This document shows, one piece after another, positions 47,493 to 56,545 of a stretch of 64,000 nt of DNA. The stretch's first letter is position 1; every line of letters begins with the position of its first letter. The notes beneath the pieces were generated by a model, which saw only the letters and a program-made list of their open reading frames with translations, ran no database searches and was not told where the DNA came from. Position numbers and translations under genes: made by a program. Origin of the DNA: Rhodococcus pyridinivorans (GTDB lineage: Bacteria; Actinomycetota; Actinomycetes; Mycobacteriales; Mycobacteriaceae); NCBI RefSeq assembly GCF_900105195.1, contig NZ_FNRX01000002.1, positions 2,852,001 through 2,916,000 of the forward strand, in the 5' to 3' direction.

Positions 47493-48089
47493 CTACGACG
47501 CGCCCACCGCTCTGCGACGCGTCCCTCTGATCCGAGCAGCCCTGACAAGCATCAGCAGGCACAGCCCGATACCCCATCCGATCTCCGACAGCATCACACC
47601 CACTCCCGCCTGACCGGTGTCGTCGGTACTGGCAACCACGCTGAATGCGGTGGTGAACCCTGCCGCCGTGCCGATTGCGGCGGCCAGTCCACCGCTGACC
47701 ACCCAGCGGGATCGACGAGCGCAAAGGAAGCATGACAGCACGACGGTCACTCCACAGGCGATCACCTGCCAGGTGGGGAACTCGTTCGGTGCGGGCAGGC
47801 CGGGACCTCGGAACTCGCCGTCGTGTTCGGCCGACCAACTCAACCATCCCGCGCAGGACAAGAATCCGAGTGCGAATGCGGTTGCACCGGTCGCCCACAG
47901 GCCGCGCCGGCCGAGACCCGCGGGTCGATCACCGGTGTGCTCGTGGTCGCTCGACGGACTCAGGACACCCGCACGCTCCCGCTGCCAGGCAACCCACACC
48001 ATGCTCACGCCGATCAGGGTCGGCACGCCCACGAAGATGAGCACGATCCACAAGAATTGAGCCCAGGAGAAATCGAAACCGGCAGCCAT
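47493..48089 (-). CDS. Membrane protein of unknown function
   Basis: 198 residues with about five hydrophobic segments (near 10-32, 63-82, 107-125, 129-150 and 160-178) and short charged loops. The C-terminus is basic (RAARIRGTRRR). No recognised family. The ribosome-binding site is weak. Stands alone between the VOC gene and the acyl-CoA dehydrogenase gene. Confidence 0.65.
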   Translation of the reverse strand: MAAGFDFSWAQFLWIVLIFVGVPTLIGVSMVWVAWQRERAGVLSPSSDHEHTGDRPAGLGRRGLWATGATAFALGFLSCAGWLSWSAEHDGEFRGPGLPAPNEFPTWQVIACGVTVVLSCFLCARRSRWVVSGGLAAAIGTAAGFTTAFSVVASTDDTGQAGVGVMLSEIGWGIGLCLLMLVRAARIRGTRRRAVGAS

Positions 48090-48195
48090 AGGCAGACAGT
48101 ATGTCGAGTGGAACGAGAGTCCGACGCACGGTCGTGATCGGCCTACGGTGCCGGCCCTACGATCGGCCGCGTCCCCATCCGTACGAGGAGCGCGG

Positions 48196-49449
48196 TCACC
48201 TCGGGTACTTGCGCAGTTCGTTCTTGGCGATCGTGCGCAGGTGCACTTCGTCGGGCCCGTCGTAGATGCGCATAGCACGGTGCCAGCCGTACATCGCGGC
48301 GAGGGGCACATCGTCGCTCATACCCGCTCCGCCGTGTACCTGGATCGCCCGGTCGATGACCTCGAGGGTCATGCGCGGTACCGCGACCTTCGCGGCGGAC
48401 ACGTAGGGAGCGGCGGCCTTGTTGCCGTGTTCGTCGATGGTCTTGGCCGCGAGACGACACAGCAGCCGGGCCTGTTCGATCGCGACGCGCGATTCGGCGA
48501 TCTGATGCTGCACCACCCCCTGCTCGGCCAGTGTCTTGCCGAAGGCGACACGTCCCTGCGCGCGCGTGGTCATCAGCGCCAGGGCCCGTTCGGCGGCACC
48601 GAGTGCGCGCATGCAGTGGTGGATGCGGCCGGGTCCGAGACGTGCCTGCGCCATGGCGAAGCCGCCGCCCTCCTCCCCGAGGAGGTTCTCGGCGGGAACG
48701 CGGACGTTGTCGTAGACGACTTCACAGTGACCGTGCTGGTCGTGTCGTCCGAACACCGGCAGGTCGCGGACGATCGTGACACCGGGAGTGTCGATCGGCA
48801 CCAGGATCATGGACTGCTGACGATGGGTGTCGGCGCTCGGATCGGTCTTGCCCATGACGATCAGCACCTTGCAGCGGGGATCCGCGGCGCCGCTGGTCCA
48901 CCACTTGCGACCGTTGATGATGTAGCTGTCGCCGTCGCGCTCGATTCTGGTCTCGATTTTGGTGGCATCGGAGCTGGCCACGGCGATCTCGGTCATGGAG
49001 AAAGCGGACCGGATCTCGCCGTTCAACAGTGGGTCGAGCCACTGCTTCTTCTGATCATCGGTGCCGAACAGGTGGAGCAGTTCCATGTTGCCGGTATCGG
49101 GAGCCTGCCCATTGGTGGCTTCCGGGGCGAGATGCAGGCTCCAACCGGTGATCTCGGCGAGTCTGGCATAGTCGAGCTGCCCGATGCCGGATTCGGACGG
49201 CAGGAACAGATTCCACAGGCCCCGCTTGCGGGCCTCCTGCTTGAGGGTCTCGATGACAGGCGGGACTGTGTGGTCGTCGGGGCCGACGTTGCGGCGATAG
49301 GCCTCGTATTCGTGTTCGGCCGGGAACACGTGGCTGTGCATGAACTCCACGAGAGCCTGTTCGAGTTCGAGCGCTCTGGGAGACGGTCGAAGATCCAGCA
49401 ATTCGGTGTTCGTCTGCGCGGTGAGCATGCTGTTCGCTACGTCGGTCAT
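48196..49449 (-). CDS. Acyl-CoA dehydrogenase (ACAD10/11-like)
   Basis: FAD enzyme of 417 residues that introduces a double bond into an acyl-CoA. FSMTEIAVASSDATKIETRI (the FAD/substrate segment), ARLGPGRIHHCMRALGAAER and the C-terminal VHGGAGMSDDVPLAAMYGWHRAMRIYDGPDEV in parts mark the subgroup close to ACAD10/11, often acting on branched or hydroxylated acyl-CoAs. It follows the XRE-TetR gene by 58 bases on the same strand and likely belongs to its regulon. Confidence 0.9.
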   Translation of the reverse strand: MTDVANSMLTAQTNTELLDLRPSPRALELEQALVEFMHSHVFPAEHEYEAYRRNVGPDDHTVPPVIETLKQEARKRGLWNLFLPSESGIGQLDYARLAEITGWSLHLAPEATNGQAPDTGNMELLHLFGTDDQKKQWLDPLLNGEIRSAFSMTEIAVASSDATKIETRIERDGDSYIINGRKWWTSGAADPRCKVLIVMGKTDPSADTHRQQSMILVPIDTPGVTIVRDLPVFGRHDQHGHCEVVYDNVRVPAENLLGEEGGGFAMAQARLGPGRIHHCMRALGAAERALALMTTRAQGRVAFGKTLAEQGVVQHQIAESRVAIEQARLLCRLAAKTIDEHGNKAAAPYVSAAKVAVPRMTLEVIDRAIQVHGGAGMSDDVPLAAMYGWHRAMRIYDGPDEVHLRTIAKNELRKYPR

Positions 49450-49507
49450 ACGGTTTCTCCCTCGAAGATTCGGTCGGGGACGTCGTGAAAATGGGGTCGA
49501 GGTTCGG

Positions 49508-50431
49508 TCAGGGACCGCGGTCGAGGTCTGCGCCTCGGTACTGCATGAGATCCAGGGCGTACTCCACGTAGAGGCTCGCTACCTCTTCCGGACTCATCCG
49601 CCCAACGGGTCGCCACCAGGTGGGGAGAGCAGTACACATCGAGACCACTGCGCGAGCAGCGTCCTCGGGGTTTCGGACCCGGAACGATCCGGCGCGCACG
49701 GCGGCCAGCACCTTCTCGTCGACGACCGCCTGCTGCCAGTTCCTCTTGTTGGCGATGATCCGCCGGTTCTCCGTTGTGAGAGAACGCATCTCACTGGCAC
49801 CGATGAACCCGAGTTCGCGGCGGTGCGTGTGGTACAGCGCCAGGTTCTCGATCAACAACGTGAAGACCGTGACGGGATCCCGGCCGGCCCCTTCGGCGAG
49901 TGCGCCGCGTGTGCGCTGCTCCAGATCGTCCATCGTCGCCTGATAGATCGTCATCAGGATGTCCTGCTTGCTGGTGAAGTAGTTGTAGATCCCCGGAACC
50001 GACAGGCCGCATCGCTTGGAGATCTCGCGCATGCTCGTGCCGTGATACCCCACGGCGAGGATCTCCTCGAGCGCGGCCTGGAGCACGGGTGCCAGCGACA
50101 ACGGTTCGTACTCCCGCCACTGCCGACACGCTTCGACCTGCCCGGGTGGGTCGGACCGGGTCGCAACGAGGGTTTCCGGTTCCTCTGCGGGTGCCGTGAG
50201 CGCCGCCCGACCGGCTTCGAGGATCTCCGCCGGCCTCACCCCGAGTGCATCGGCGATGCGGTTCAAGCGATCGACGGTCAGTCCGGTCTTGCCGTTCTCG
50301 ATCTGGCTCAGGGTGGCCGGGCTGACGTCGATGCACCGGGCCAGGCCTCGCAGCGTCATGCCGCGCGCGATCCGTACCTGGCGCAAACCGGCCCCGACCG
50401 ACGCCGACCTGTCGACCGAAACCGCACTCAC
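49508..50431 (-). CDS. XRE-TetR fusion transcriptional regulator
   Basis: 307-residue regulator with two DNA-binding domains. An XRE/Cro helix-turn-helix (about 14-70: LRQVRIARGMTLRGLARC, SPATLSQIENGKTG) is joined by a 40-residue linker to a TetR module (about 115-300) with the helix TSMREISKRCGLSVPGIYNY. AGGAG six bases before the GTG at 50431 fixes the start. It is divergent from the cyclase-ligase operon and upstream of the acyl-CoA dehydrogenase, so it probably controls both. The ligand may be an acyl-CoA intermediate, an inference from context. Confidence 0.85.
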   Translation of the reverse strand: MSAVSVDRSASVGAGLRQVRIARGMTLRGLARCIDVSPATLSQIENGKTGLTVDRLNRIADALGVRPAEILEAGRAALTAPAEEPETLVATRSDPPGQVEACRQWREYEPLSLAPVLQAALEEILAVGYHGTSMREISKRCGLSVPGIYNYFTSKQDILMTIYQATMDDLEQRTRGALAEGAGRDPVTVFTLLIENLALYHTHRRELGFIGASEMRSLTTENRRIIANKRNWQQAVVDEKVLAAVRAGSFRVRNPEDAARAVVSMCTALPTWWRPVGRMSPEEVASLYVEYALDLMQYRGADLDRGP

Positions 50432-50524
50432 CGACAACTCCTGTGTTTGAAATAGCTGAACACCGACCATTCGGCCCTCGACCGTTCCGGGCAGCGTATC
50501 CACTTGCACGGCTGTCTCGCAGCG

Positions 50525-50538
50525 ATTTTCGCGAAAAT
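50525..50538. promoter_or_regulatory. 14-bp palindrome, candidate operator
   Basis: ATTTTCGCGAAAAT is a perfect palindrome in the 197-base gap between the XRE-TetR gene and the divergent cyclase gene, and is the most AT-rich spot there. It fits the binding site of a dimeric helix-turn-helix regulator. Confidence 0.5.
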
Positions 50539-50628
50539 ATCGACCCGTTGACGTCGACAGGTGTGACGTGCACCATAGTCGACACCGAGCGTGTGCTCGC
50601 TCCCGCTGTTTACCCGATGGAGGACAAC

Positions 50629-51603
50629 ATGACCGAGGTCGACGCTCCCGCAATGCGCGAACTGCTCGGAGAGAACGCGCCGAGCAATTGGGGCAAGTGG
50701 GGACCCGACGACGAGCTGGGTGCACTGAACTACCTCGACGCAGCGGAGGTTCTGCGCGGCGTCCAGCACGTCAAGTCGGGCGAGACCTTCACGCTCCAGA
50801 TCCACATGGGACGCGCCGAGAGCCCCGGCGACCCGCTGTGGCCGGGTCGTGAGGGGATCAAGCGGCAGAACGTGCTCGATGAGAGTTCCTGGGACGGCGA
50901 CGGGGCTCCGGCCTTCCCGGGCGGCCTGCACTACGCCGACGACACGGCCTTGGTCTTTCTCCAGGGATCGACCCAGTACGACGCACTCGGACACGTCTGG
51001 TACGACGGCAAACTCTGGAACGGGTACGACGCCCGCAGCACCGTCGGAGGAATGGACAAGGCCTCCGTCCTCCCGATCGCAGAGAAGGGCATCGTCGGCC
51101 GCGGCGTCCTCATCGACATGGCCCGCCATCGCGGGAAGCCCTATCTCGACAAGGGTGAAACGTTCGACCACCGCGATCTCGAGGAAGCTGCGACCGCCCA
51201 GGGCGTGACCATCGAGCCGCACGACATCCTGATCATCCGCACCGGGTGGCTCAAGTACTGGTACGAGTTGAACAACCCCGAACAGTTCTACGACGGATTC
51301 TGCGAGCCCGGCCTCACCTATTCGCCCGAGCTCGTCGAGTGGTTCCAGGACAAGGAGATTCCGAACCTGGTGACCGACACGATCGCCAACGAGGTGACCT
51401 ACGACCCGCAGAGCGGCGTCGCGCTGCCGTTGCACTGCGCCCTGATGCGCAATCTCGGTGTCACGCTGACGGAGATCGCCTGGCTCGACGACCTCGCCGA
51501 CGCCTGCGCCGCGGACGGCCGCTGGAGTTTCCTCTACACCGCCGCCCCGCTGAAGATCGTCAACGGCACCGGCGCCCCGGTGAATCCCATCGTCATCCGC
51601 TGA
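50629..51603 (+). CDS. Cyclase-family (PF04199-type) metal-dependent hydrolase, variant active site
   Basis: 324-residue member of the family that includes kynurenine formamidase and isatin hydrolase. The metal-binding pattern HxGTHxDxxxH is here QGSTQYDALGH (112-122): Asp118 and His122 are kept, but both earlier His are Gln. Related actinobacterial proteins have HGGTQWDALGH as recalled, so the first change is the unusual one. GGAGGA precedes the ATG. First gene of an operon with the acyl-CoA ligase, eight bases apart. Confidence 0.8.
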   Translation: MTEVDAPAMRELLGENAPSNWGKWGPDDELGALNYLDAAEVLRGVQHVKSGETFTLQIHMGRAESPGDPLWPGREGIKRQNVLDESSWDGDGAPAFPGGLHYADDTALVFLQGSTQYDALGHVWYDGKLWNGYDARSTVGGMDKASVLPIAEKGIVGRGVLIDMARHRGKPYLDKGETFDHRDLEEAATAQGVTIEPHDILIIRTGWLKYWYELNNPEQFYDGFCEPGLTYSPELVEWFQDKEIPNLVTDTIANEVTYDPQSGVALPLHCALMRNLGVTLTEIAWLDDLADACAADGRWSFLYTAAPLKIVNGTGAPVNPIVIR

Positions 51604-51611
51604 GGCGAACC

Positions 51612-53270
51612 ATGACCATCTATGACGACAAGGTGTGGTTGTCGCAGTACGACGCTGCGCAGCGGCAACCACGCACGATCGAATTCGACGACGCCCTGGC
51701 GATGTTCCGGGCGACCGTCGAACGCGATCCGGACGCCGACATCATCCGCTACTTCGACGGCCGGATCACCGCAGGTGAACTCGACGAACTGAGCGACGCA
51801 TTCGCCGCCGGAATCCTCGACGCAGGGTTCCAGCCGGGTGAACGGGTCGCGATCTATGCACAGAACGTGCCCCAGTTCGTCATCGCCCAACTCGGAACGT
51901 GGAAGGCCGGCGGTATAGCGGTGTCCGCCAACCCGATGTACCGCGAACGCGAACTCGAGGAGATCCTGCGCGACTCCGGTGCCACGGTCCTGGTCGCGCT
52001 GCAATCCCTCTACACCGACGTAGCAGCGAAGGTCGTCGAGTCGACCGACGTGCGCACCGTGATCACGACATCGGAACTGGAGTACCAGACTGCGAACAGC
52101 GGCACCCTCGCCGACGTCGAACACGTCGAGTGCGCGGGCACCACGGACATGGCGGAGATGCTCACGGCCTTCCGTGGCCGAACCGTGCCGCCTGCCGAGA
52201 TCGGCCCCGACACGGTCGCTTTCCTGACATACACCTCCGGGACCACCGGCCCACCGAAGGGCGCGATGACAACCCACCGCAACGTGGCGTTCAACGCGCA
52301 GACCTACCGGGACTGGATCGACATCGGTCCAGACGACGTCGTCCTCGGCGTCGCACCGCTGTTCCACATCACCGGGCTCGTCGGCCACATCGCCCTGTCG
52401 CTGCTGACCGGTGCACCGCTGGTGCTGATGTACCGCATGGATCCGGCCGACACCATCGAGACGATCGAAAAGCAACGCGCCACGTTCACCGTCGGATCGA
52501 TCACGGTGTTCATCGCGTTGATGAACGCCCCGAACGCGAGCAAGGAGGCCTTGGCGAGCCTGACCAAGATCTACTCCGGCGGAGCGCCGATTCCACCGAG
52601 CACCATCGCGGCGTTCGAGGAGCGATTCGGCCACTACATCCACAACATCTACGGCCTCACCGAGACGACCTCCCCGTCCCACGGGGTGCCGCTCGGCAGG
52701 CGGGCACCGGTCGACGAGCTGACCGGAGCGACCTCCGTGGGCGTGCCGGTCTACGACACCGTCGTGCGGATCGTCGACGACAACGGCAACGACCTTCCCC
52801 CGGGCGAGGTCGGGGAATTCGTGACGGCGGGGCCGCAGGTGGTAGCGGGGTATTGGAACAAGCCGGAGGCCACCGCGAACTCGATCCCGAACGGCGTGCT
52901 GCACACCGGCGATGTCGGCTACATGGACAGCGACGGCTGGTTCTACATCATCGACCGCAAGAAGGACCAGATCAACGCCAGTGGCTACAAGGTCTGGCCT
53001 CGCGAGGTCGAGGACGTGCTCTACGAACACGACGCCGTTCGCGAAGCAGCGGTGGTGGGTGTACCCGACGAATACCGCGGGGAGACTGTCAAAGCTTTCG
53101 TCAGCCTCCGCCCCGGAGCCACGGTCACGCCCGATGAGCTGATCGCGTTCACGAAGAAGCGACTGGCGGCCTACAAGTGCCCACGCTTCGTCGAGATCAT
53201 CTCCGACATCCCCAAGACGGCGACGGGCAAACTGCTGCGCCGCGAGCTACGAACGGCGACACCGTCCTGA
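51612..53270 (+). CDS. Acyl-CoA synthetase (AMP-binding, long-chain-fatty-acid ligase type)
   Basis: Activates a carboxylic acid to its CoA thioester through an acyl-AMP. The 552-residue product has the P-loop YTSGTTGPPKGAM (about residue 203), the adenine motif YGLTETTSPS, the hinge GDVGYMDSDGWFYIIDRKKD and the catalytic Lys region KTATGKLLRREL near the end. Substrate unknown; it should activate the acid degraded by this cluster. Translated with the cyclase upstream. Confidence 0.9.
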   Translation: MTIYDDKVWLSQYDAAQRQPRTIEFDDALAMFRATVERDPDADIIRYFDGRITAGELDELSDAFAAGILDAGFQPGERVAIYAQNVPQFVIAQLGTWKAGGIAVSANPMYRERELEEILRDSGATVLVALQSLYTDVAAKVVESTDVRTVITTSELEYQTANSGTLADVEHVECAGTTDMAEMLTAFRGRTVPPAEIGPDTVAFLTYTSGTTGPPKGAMTTHRNVAFNAQTYRDWIDIGPDDVVLGVAPLFHITGLVGHIALSLLTGAPLVLMYRMDPADTIETIEKQRATFTVGSITVFIALMNAPNASKEALASLTKIYSGGAPIPPSTIAAFEERFGHYIHNIYGLTETTSPSHGVPLGRRAPVDELTGATSVGVPVYDTVVRIVDDNGNDLPPGEVGEFVTAGPQVVAGYWNKPEATANSIPNGVLHTGDVGYMDSDGWFYIIDRKKDQINASGYKVWPREVEDVLYEHDAVREAAVVGVPDEYRGETVKAFVSLRPGATVTPDELIAFTKKRLAAYKCPRFVEIISDIPKTATGKLLRRELRTATPS

Positions 53271-53323
53271 CGATGGTCGCAGGGTCCCGCGGCCACATGC
53301 GCGATCCATAGGGGCGCTGCGCC

Positions 53324-53371
53324 GAAGGCGGGTCTTCTCGGTACAAGAGCTACCGAAGAAGGCCCGCCTTC
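53324..53371. terminator. Bidirectional terminator between the ligase and prpD-like genes
   Basis: Arms 53324-53343 and 53351-53371 pair over about 20 bases with small bulges around a seven-base loop. Lies between two convergent genes (ends 53270 and 53421). Confidence 0.7.
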
Positions 53372-53420
53372 TCGCGTGCCGGCCGGACGGCACACCATCA
53401 CGATCCGCACATTGCGTGGA

Positions 53421-54851
53421 TCAACCGCGCACGGTCGCCATCAGGGCATCGAGTGGCTCGGCGGCGGGGAGCGCCAGCGCGGCTCCAGCGACCTCTACGG
53501 CGCTCTCCGGCGACAACCGTCCTTCGACGTTGAGATCGAACTTCATCGTGAGCTCGTCGTCGGAGAGCGGGTTCGCCGGACCACCCCGGTTATAGTCGAC
53601 GCGAACCTCGTGCCAGGAACCGTCCCGCGTACGTACCCGGAGCACCGCCGGGAACTGATGTGGGTAGATCTCGTCGCAGCGGTCGTCGCTGTAACTCGTG
53701 ACCAGCCGCGCGAGTTCGAGTGTGCGCGGATCCTTCGCGGCAGCGTCGGTGAAATCGGCGTGTCCCACACCGAGTCCCGAGCCACCGAGCAGTGCCCGTG
53801 CGACGGTGAACGGGCCCGAGAAGACCGCGTGGTAACCGGATTCGGGAGCAGCCTTCGATGCCGGGGGCTCGGCGATCGTGCGTAGTACCGGCTTCGGTAC
53901 GCCGAGTTGGATCTCCACGATGTCGGCCGGGTCCAGACCGTCGCGGACGAGCGCCCGCGCGGCGTCGATGCCGGCGTGGGTGAAGTGGTTGCACGGGTAG
54001 GGCTTGAAGAAGATGCCCGGCAGTTCCCAGTGCTCGCCCAGTCCGTCCAGCACCTTCGCGGTGTCGGCCCGATCGCCGCAGAAGGCGTGCAGGAATCCGA
54101 AGCGTCCTTCGATCACGGTCGGCGGTCCGGTGAGCCCGGCGCGAGCAAATTCTGCCGAGGTGACACCGGAGTGTGCGGCCCATCCGCAGTGCGGCCGCTT
54201 GACCGTGCCGCCGGTGCGGTTGGCTTCGAGCAATCCGGCACCGAAGCTCGCGGCGATGCCCATGGCGTCCGCGATGCCTTCGGTCTCGAGTCCGTAGAGC
54301 ATCGCTGCGGCGGCAGCCGAACCTACGGCACCGCAGATGGAGGTTGCGTGCTGGCCACGTTCGAAGAATTCGGAGTTGCCGAGTTCCTCGTCGTAGCCGC
54401 CCATTCCCAGGCGGACCACGATCTCGACACCCACACCCGCAGCGTCGAGAACGGCTGCACCGGAGGCTCCCACTGCTTCACCGACGGCGAGCGCCGCCGG
54501 GATCACCGAAGCGGACGGGTGCAGCACCGACGGCAGATGGGTGTCGTCGGAATCCATCGAATGGGCGAGTGTTCCGTTGACGAGCGCGGCGGTGGCCGCC
54601 GGGAACCGCTCTCCGGTGCCGATGCCGGTGGCCGCGGCTGCGCCCGACCAGTTGCGTGCCACCTCGGTGACGACGCGAGCGGACGGCTGGTCGTGCGCCG
54701 CGAGGGAGTTTCCGAGCAGGTCGAGCACCCGGCGCGCGACGTCCTTGCGCAGTTCTGCGGGCAGTCCCGTGGTGCGGATGTCGGCGGCGAGGGCGGCGAG
54801 CCGGCCGACGACCGTTCCGATCAGGTCGTGTCGGGTCTCGGTGCTGGTCAC
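53421..54851 (-). CDS. MmgE/PrpD family protein
   Basis: 476-residue member of the family of 2-methylcitrate dehydratase, iminodisuccinate epimerase and cis-aconitate decarboxylase. Visible: the helical N-domain with NGTLAHSMDSDDTHLPSVLH, GTVKRPHCGWAAHSG, and FFKPYPCNHFTHAGIDAAR. Probably a hydratase/dehydratase or decarboxylase acting on a polycarboxylate; the substrate cannot be named. Its GTG overlaps the stop of the second cyclase (GTGA). Confidence 0.85.
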   Translation of the reverse strand: MTSTETRHDLIGTVVGRLAALAADIRTTGLPAELRKDVARRVLDLLGNSLAAHDQPSARVVTEVARNWSGAAAATGIGTGERFPAATAALVNGTLAHSMDSDDTHLPSVLHPSASVIPAALAVGEAVGASGAAVLDAAGVGVEIVVRLGMGGYDEELGNSEFFERGQHATSICGAVGSAAAAAMLYGLETEGIADAMGIAASFGAGLLEANRTGGTVKRPHCGWAAHSGVTSAEFARAGLTGPPTVIEGRFGFLHAFCGDRADTAKVLDGLGEHWELPGIFFKPYPCNHFTHAGIDAARALVRDGLDPADIVEIQLGVPKPVLRTIAEPPASKAAPESGYHAVFSGPFTVARALLGGSGLGVGHADFTDAAAKDPRTLELARLVTSYSDDRCDEIYPHQFPAVLRVRTRDGSWHEVRVDYNRGGPANPLSDDELTMKFDLNVEGRLSPESAVEVAGAALALPAAEPLDALMATVRG

Positions 54852-55684
54852 GAGGCCACCACCGCGACGGGGCGAACGGGCGAACCGGTGCCGCCGGTGA
54901 TGCGCAGCGGTGCCATGACGAACGTGAATTCGGTCAGGCCGCGGGCGCTTGCATCCTCGAGGTCGAGGTGCTCGATGATGTGGATTCCGTTCTCCACCAG
55001 CATCACTCGGTTAACCGGAAGAACACTGTGCCCCTTGCCCGCCGGGATGTGTTCGAAGGCGGTCGTGTCTGCACCGGCGGCCGCGATGCCGCTGGCCGCG
55101 AGCCACCGGCCCGCACCGACATCGGCGCCCGGAACACCGTCCTGCTGGCCGAGATAGCGTTGCGGATCGTCGAAGTACCGGGCCCATCCCGTACGGATCA
55201 GCACGACATCACCGCGGCGCGGTGTCACACCGGCGGCGTCGGCCGCATCGCGCAGGTCCTGTTCGGTGACCGCCTGCCCCACGTCGAGGGAGTCGACGCC
55301 GCGGACCCGTGCGACATCGAGGAGCAGTCCACGGCGAAGCATGAAGGGAATGGACTCCGCGCCGAGCTGGGAGAATTTTCCACCGCGCTGGGCTTCCTGG
55401 GCGTCGATGCCGCCGTGCAGCTTGCCCTCGTGGCTGACGTGGGAGAGCGCGTCGACGTGGGTGCCGACGTGTCCGCCGGTCACGATGATCTCGTTCGATG
55501 CCGATCCGCCGTCGGGTCGCACCATGTCGCCGTGCCGGAGGATGAGCGTCATCCGGAATCCGGGGTGGTTCGGTGAGCAAGGCATACCGGTCGTGTGGGG
55601 ATGTCCCAGCTCGACGATGTCGACGTCGGTGTCGACGACCGCATTCAGCAGTGCGTCGGGACCGGTGATGGTTTGTTCGGTCAT
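54848..55684 (-). CDS. Cyclase-family (PF04199-type) metal-dependent hydrolase
   Basis: 278-residue paralogue of the protein at 50629, with the full metal motif HVGTHVDALSH (72-82), GDVVLIRTGWARYF and FEHIPAGKGHSVLPVN. Likely hydrolyses a cyclic amide, lactone or dione, or an N-acyl bond. Its ATG overlaps the stop of the CitE remnant (ATGA) and its stop overlaps the MmgE/PrpD start, so the three once formed one operon. Confidence 0.87.
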   Translation of the reverse strand: MTEQTITGPDALLNAVVDTDVDIVELGHPHTTGMPCSPNHPGFRMTLILRHGDMVRPDGGSASNEIIVTGGHVGTHVDALSHVSHEGKLHGGIDAQEAQRGGKFSQLGAESIPFMLRRGLLLDVARVRGVDSLDVGQAVTEQDLRDAADAAGVTPRRGDVVLIRTGWARYFDDPQRYLGQQDGVPGADVGAGRWLAASGIAAAGADTTAFEHIPAGKGHSVLPVNRVMLVENGIHIIEHLDLEDASARGLTEFTFVMAPLRITGGTGSPVRPVAVVAS

Positions 55685-56040
55685 GATGTGGCTCCTCGTA
55701 CTGTGATGGCCGGGGCTCGGTCGAGTACGACGCGAGCATTCGCAACGACCGCCGGGTCGATGAATCTGCCGTTCTCGTCGAGAACCGCGGTCTCCCCCGC
55801 CGCCGAGGACGCGGACGCGTCGTCAACGATGCGCTGCGCGCGCTCTCGTTCCTCGGCCGAGGGCGTGTAGGCCTCGTTGACAATGTCGATCTGCTTCGGG
55901 TGGACGACGGAGCGTCCGAAGAATCCTTGGATGCGGCCGACTCGGGACGATTCCGCGAGCCCGGCCAGGTCGCTCACGGCGGTCCAGATACTCTGGATCG
56001 GCGACGACAGTCCCGCTGCGCGTGCGGCTGTGACGATCCA
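55681..56040 (-). pseudogene. CitE/HpcH-type CoA-ester lyase, 5'-truncated
   Basis: Only about the last 115-120 residues of a citrate-lyase-beta-like CoA-ester lyase remain: IVTAARAAGLSSPIQSIWTA, SDLAGLAESSRVGRIQGFFG, RSVVHPKQIDIVNEAY. The barrel N-terminus with the CoA- and metal-binding residues (roughly 170 residues) is gone. The break at about 56035-56045 joins directly to a TetR fragment on the other strand. The ORF could be translated from a GTG near 55977 but would not be a complete enzyme. Confidence 0.78.
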
Positions 56041-56432
56041 GCGCCGGCGAATCCCACGCCGACTATTTCGACCGGCTCTTCGGCACGTCCTACCGCGCCT
56101 GGGTCGAGCGCGACCGCGTGATGGTCGCGGGCCTGCAGGCGGTCAACTACGACGACAAGCTCAGCGCGCGGTGGACAGCGCTGGTCACCGATCTCAACGG
56201 CCGACTGGCCGCGCAGATGAGTAGGGACGCCGACGCCGGGGAGATCACTCCGCTGTCGGACGACCACGAAGGCCTCGTCACGACCCTGACCGACATGATC
56301 GTCATCGCCTTCTTCAAGGACCGATCACTCAGGCCGTCCGAAGCCGAGTCGAGACGGATGCTGGCCAACGTGAAGACGGTCTGGCTCGGAACATGGGGTG
56401 CGCCGAACCCGCCGTCGCATCGAGTCGACTGA
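56034..56432 (+). pseudogene. TetR-family regulator, 5'-truncated
   Basis: C-terminal ligand-binding part of a TetR-type protein: ESHADYFDRLFGTSYRAWVE, VTDLNGRLAAQMSRDADAGE, LVTTLTDMIVIAFF. The helix-turn-helix half is missing and there is no start codon before 56118 in a sensible place. Head to head with the CitE remnant: one deletion seems to have removed the 5' halves of both. Confidence 0.7.
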
Positions 56433-56545
56433 TACGGCGGCGTGCTATCGCCTTCGTGGCGTGATGCGACCGGTCCACGCCCCTCTCTACTACCGGGAGG
56501 CAGTTCGCTTTTCCGCTACCTCTTCACCTTCGTTTCGTCGCGCGC

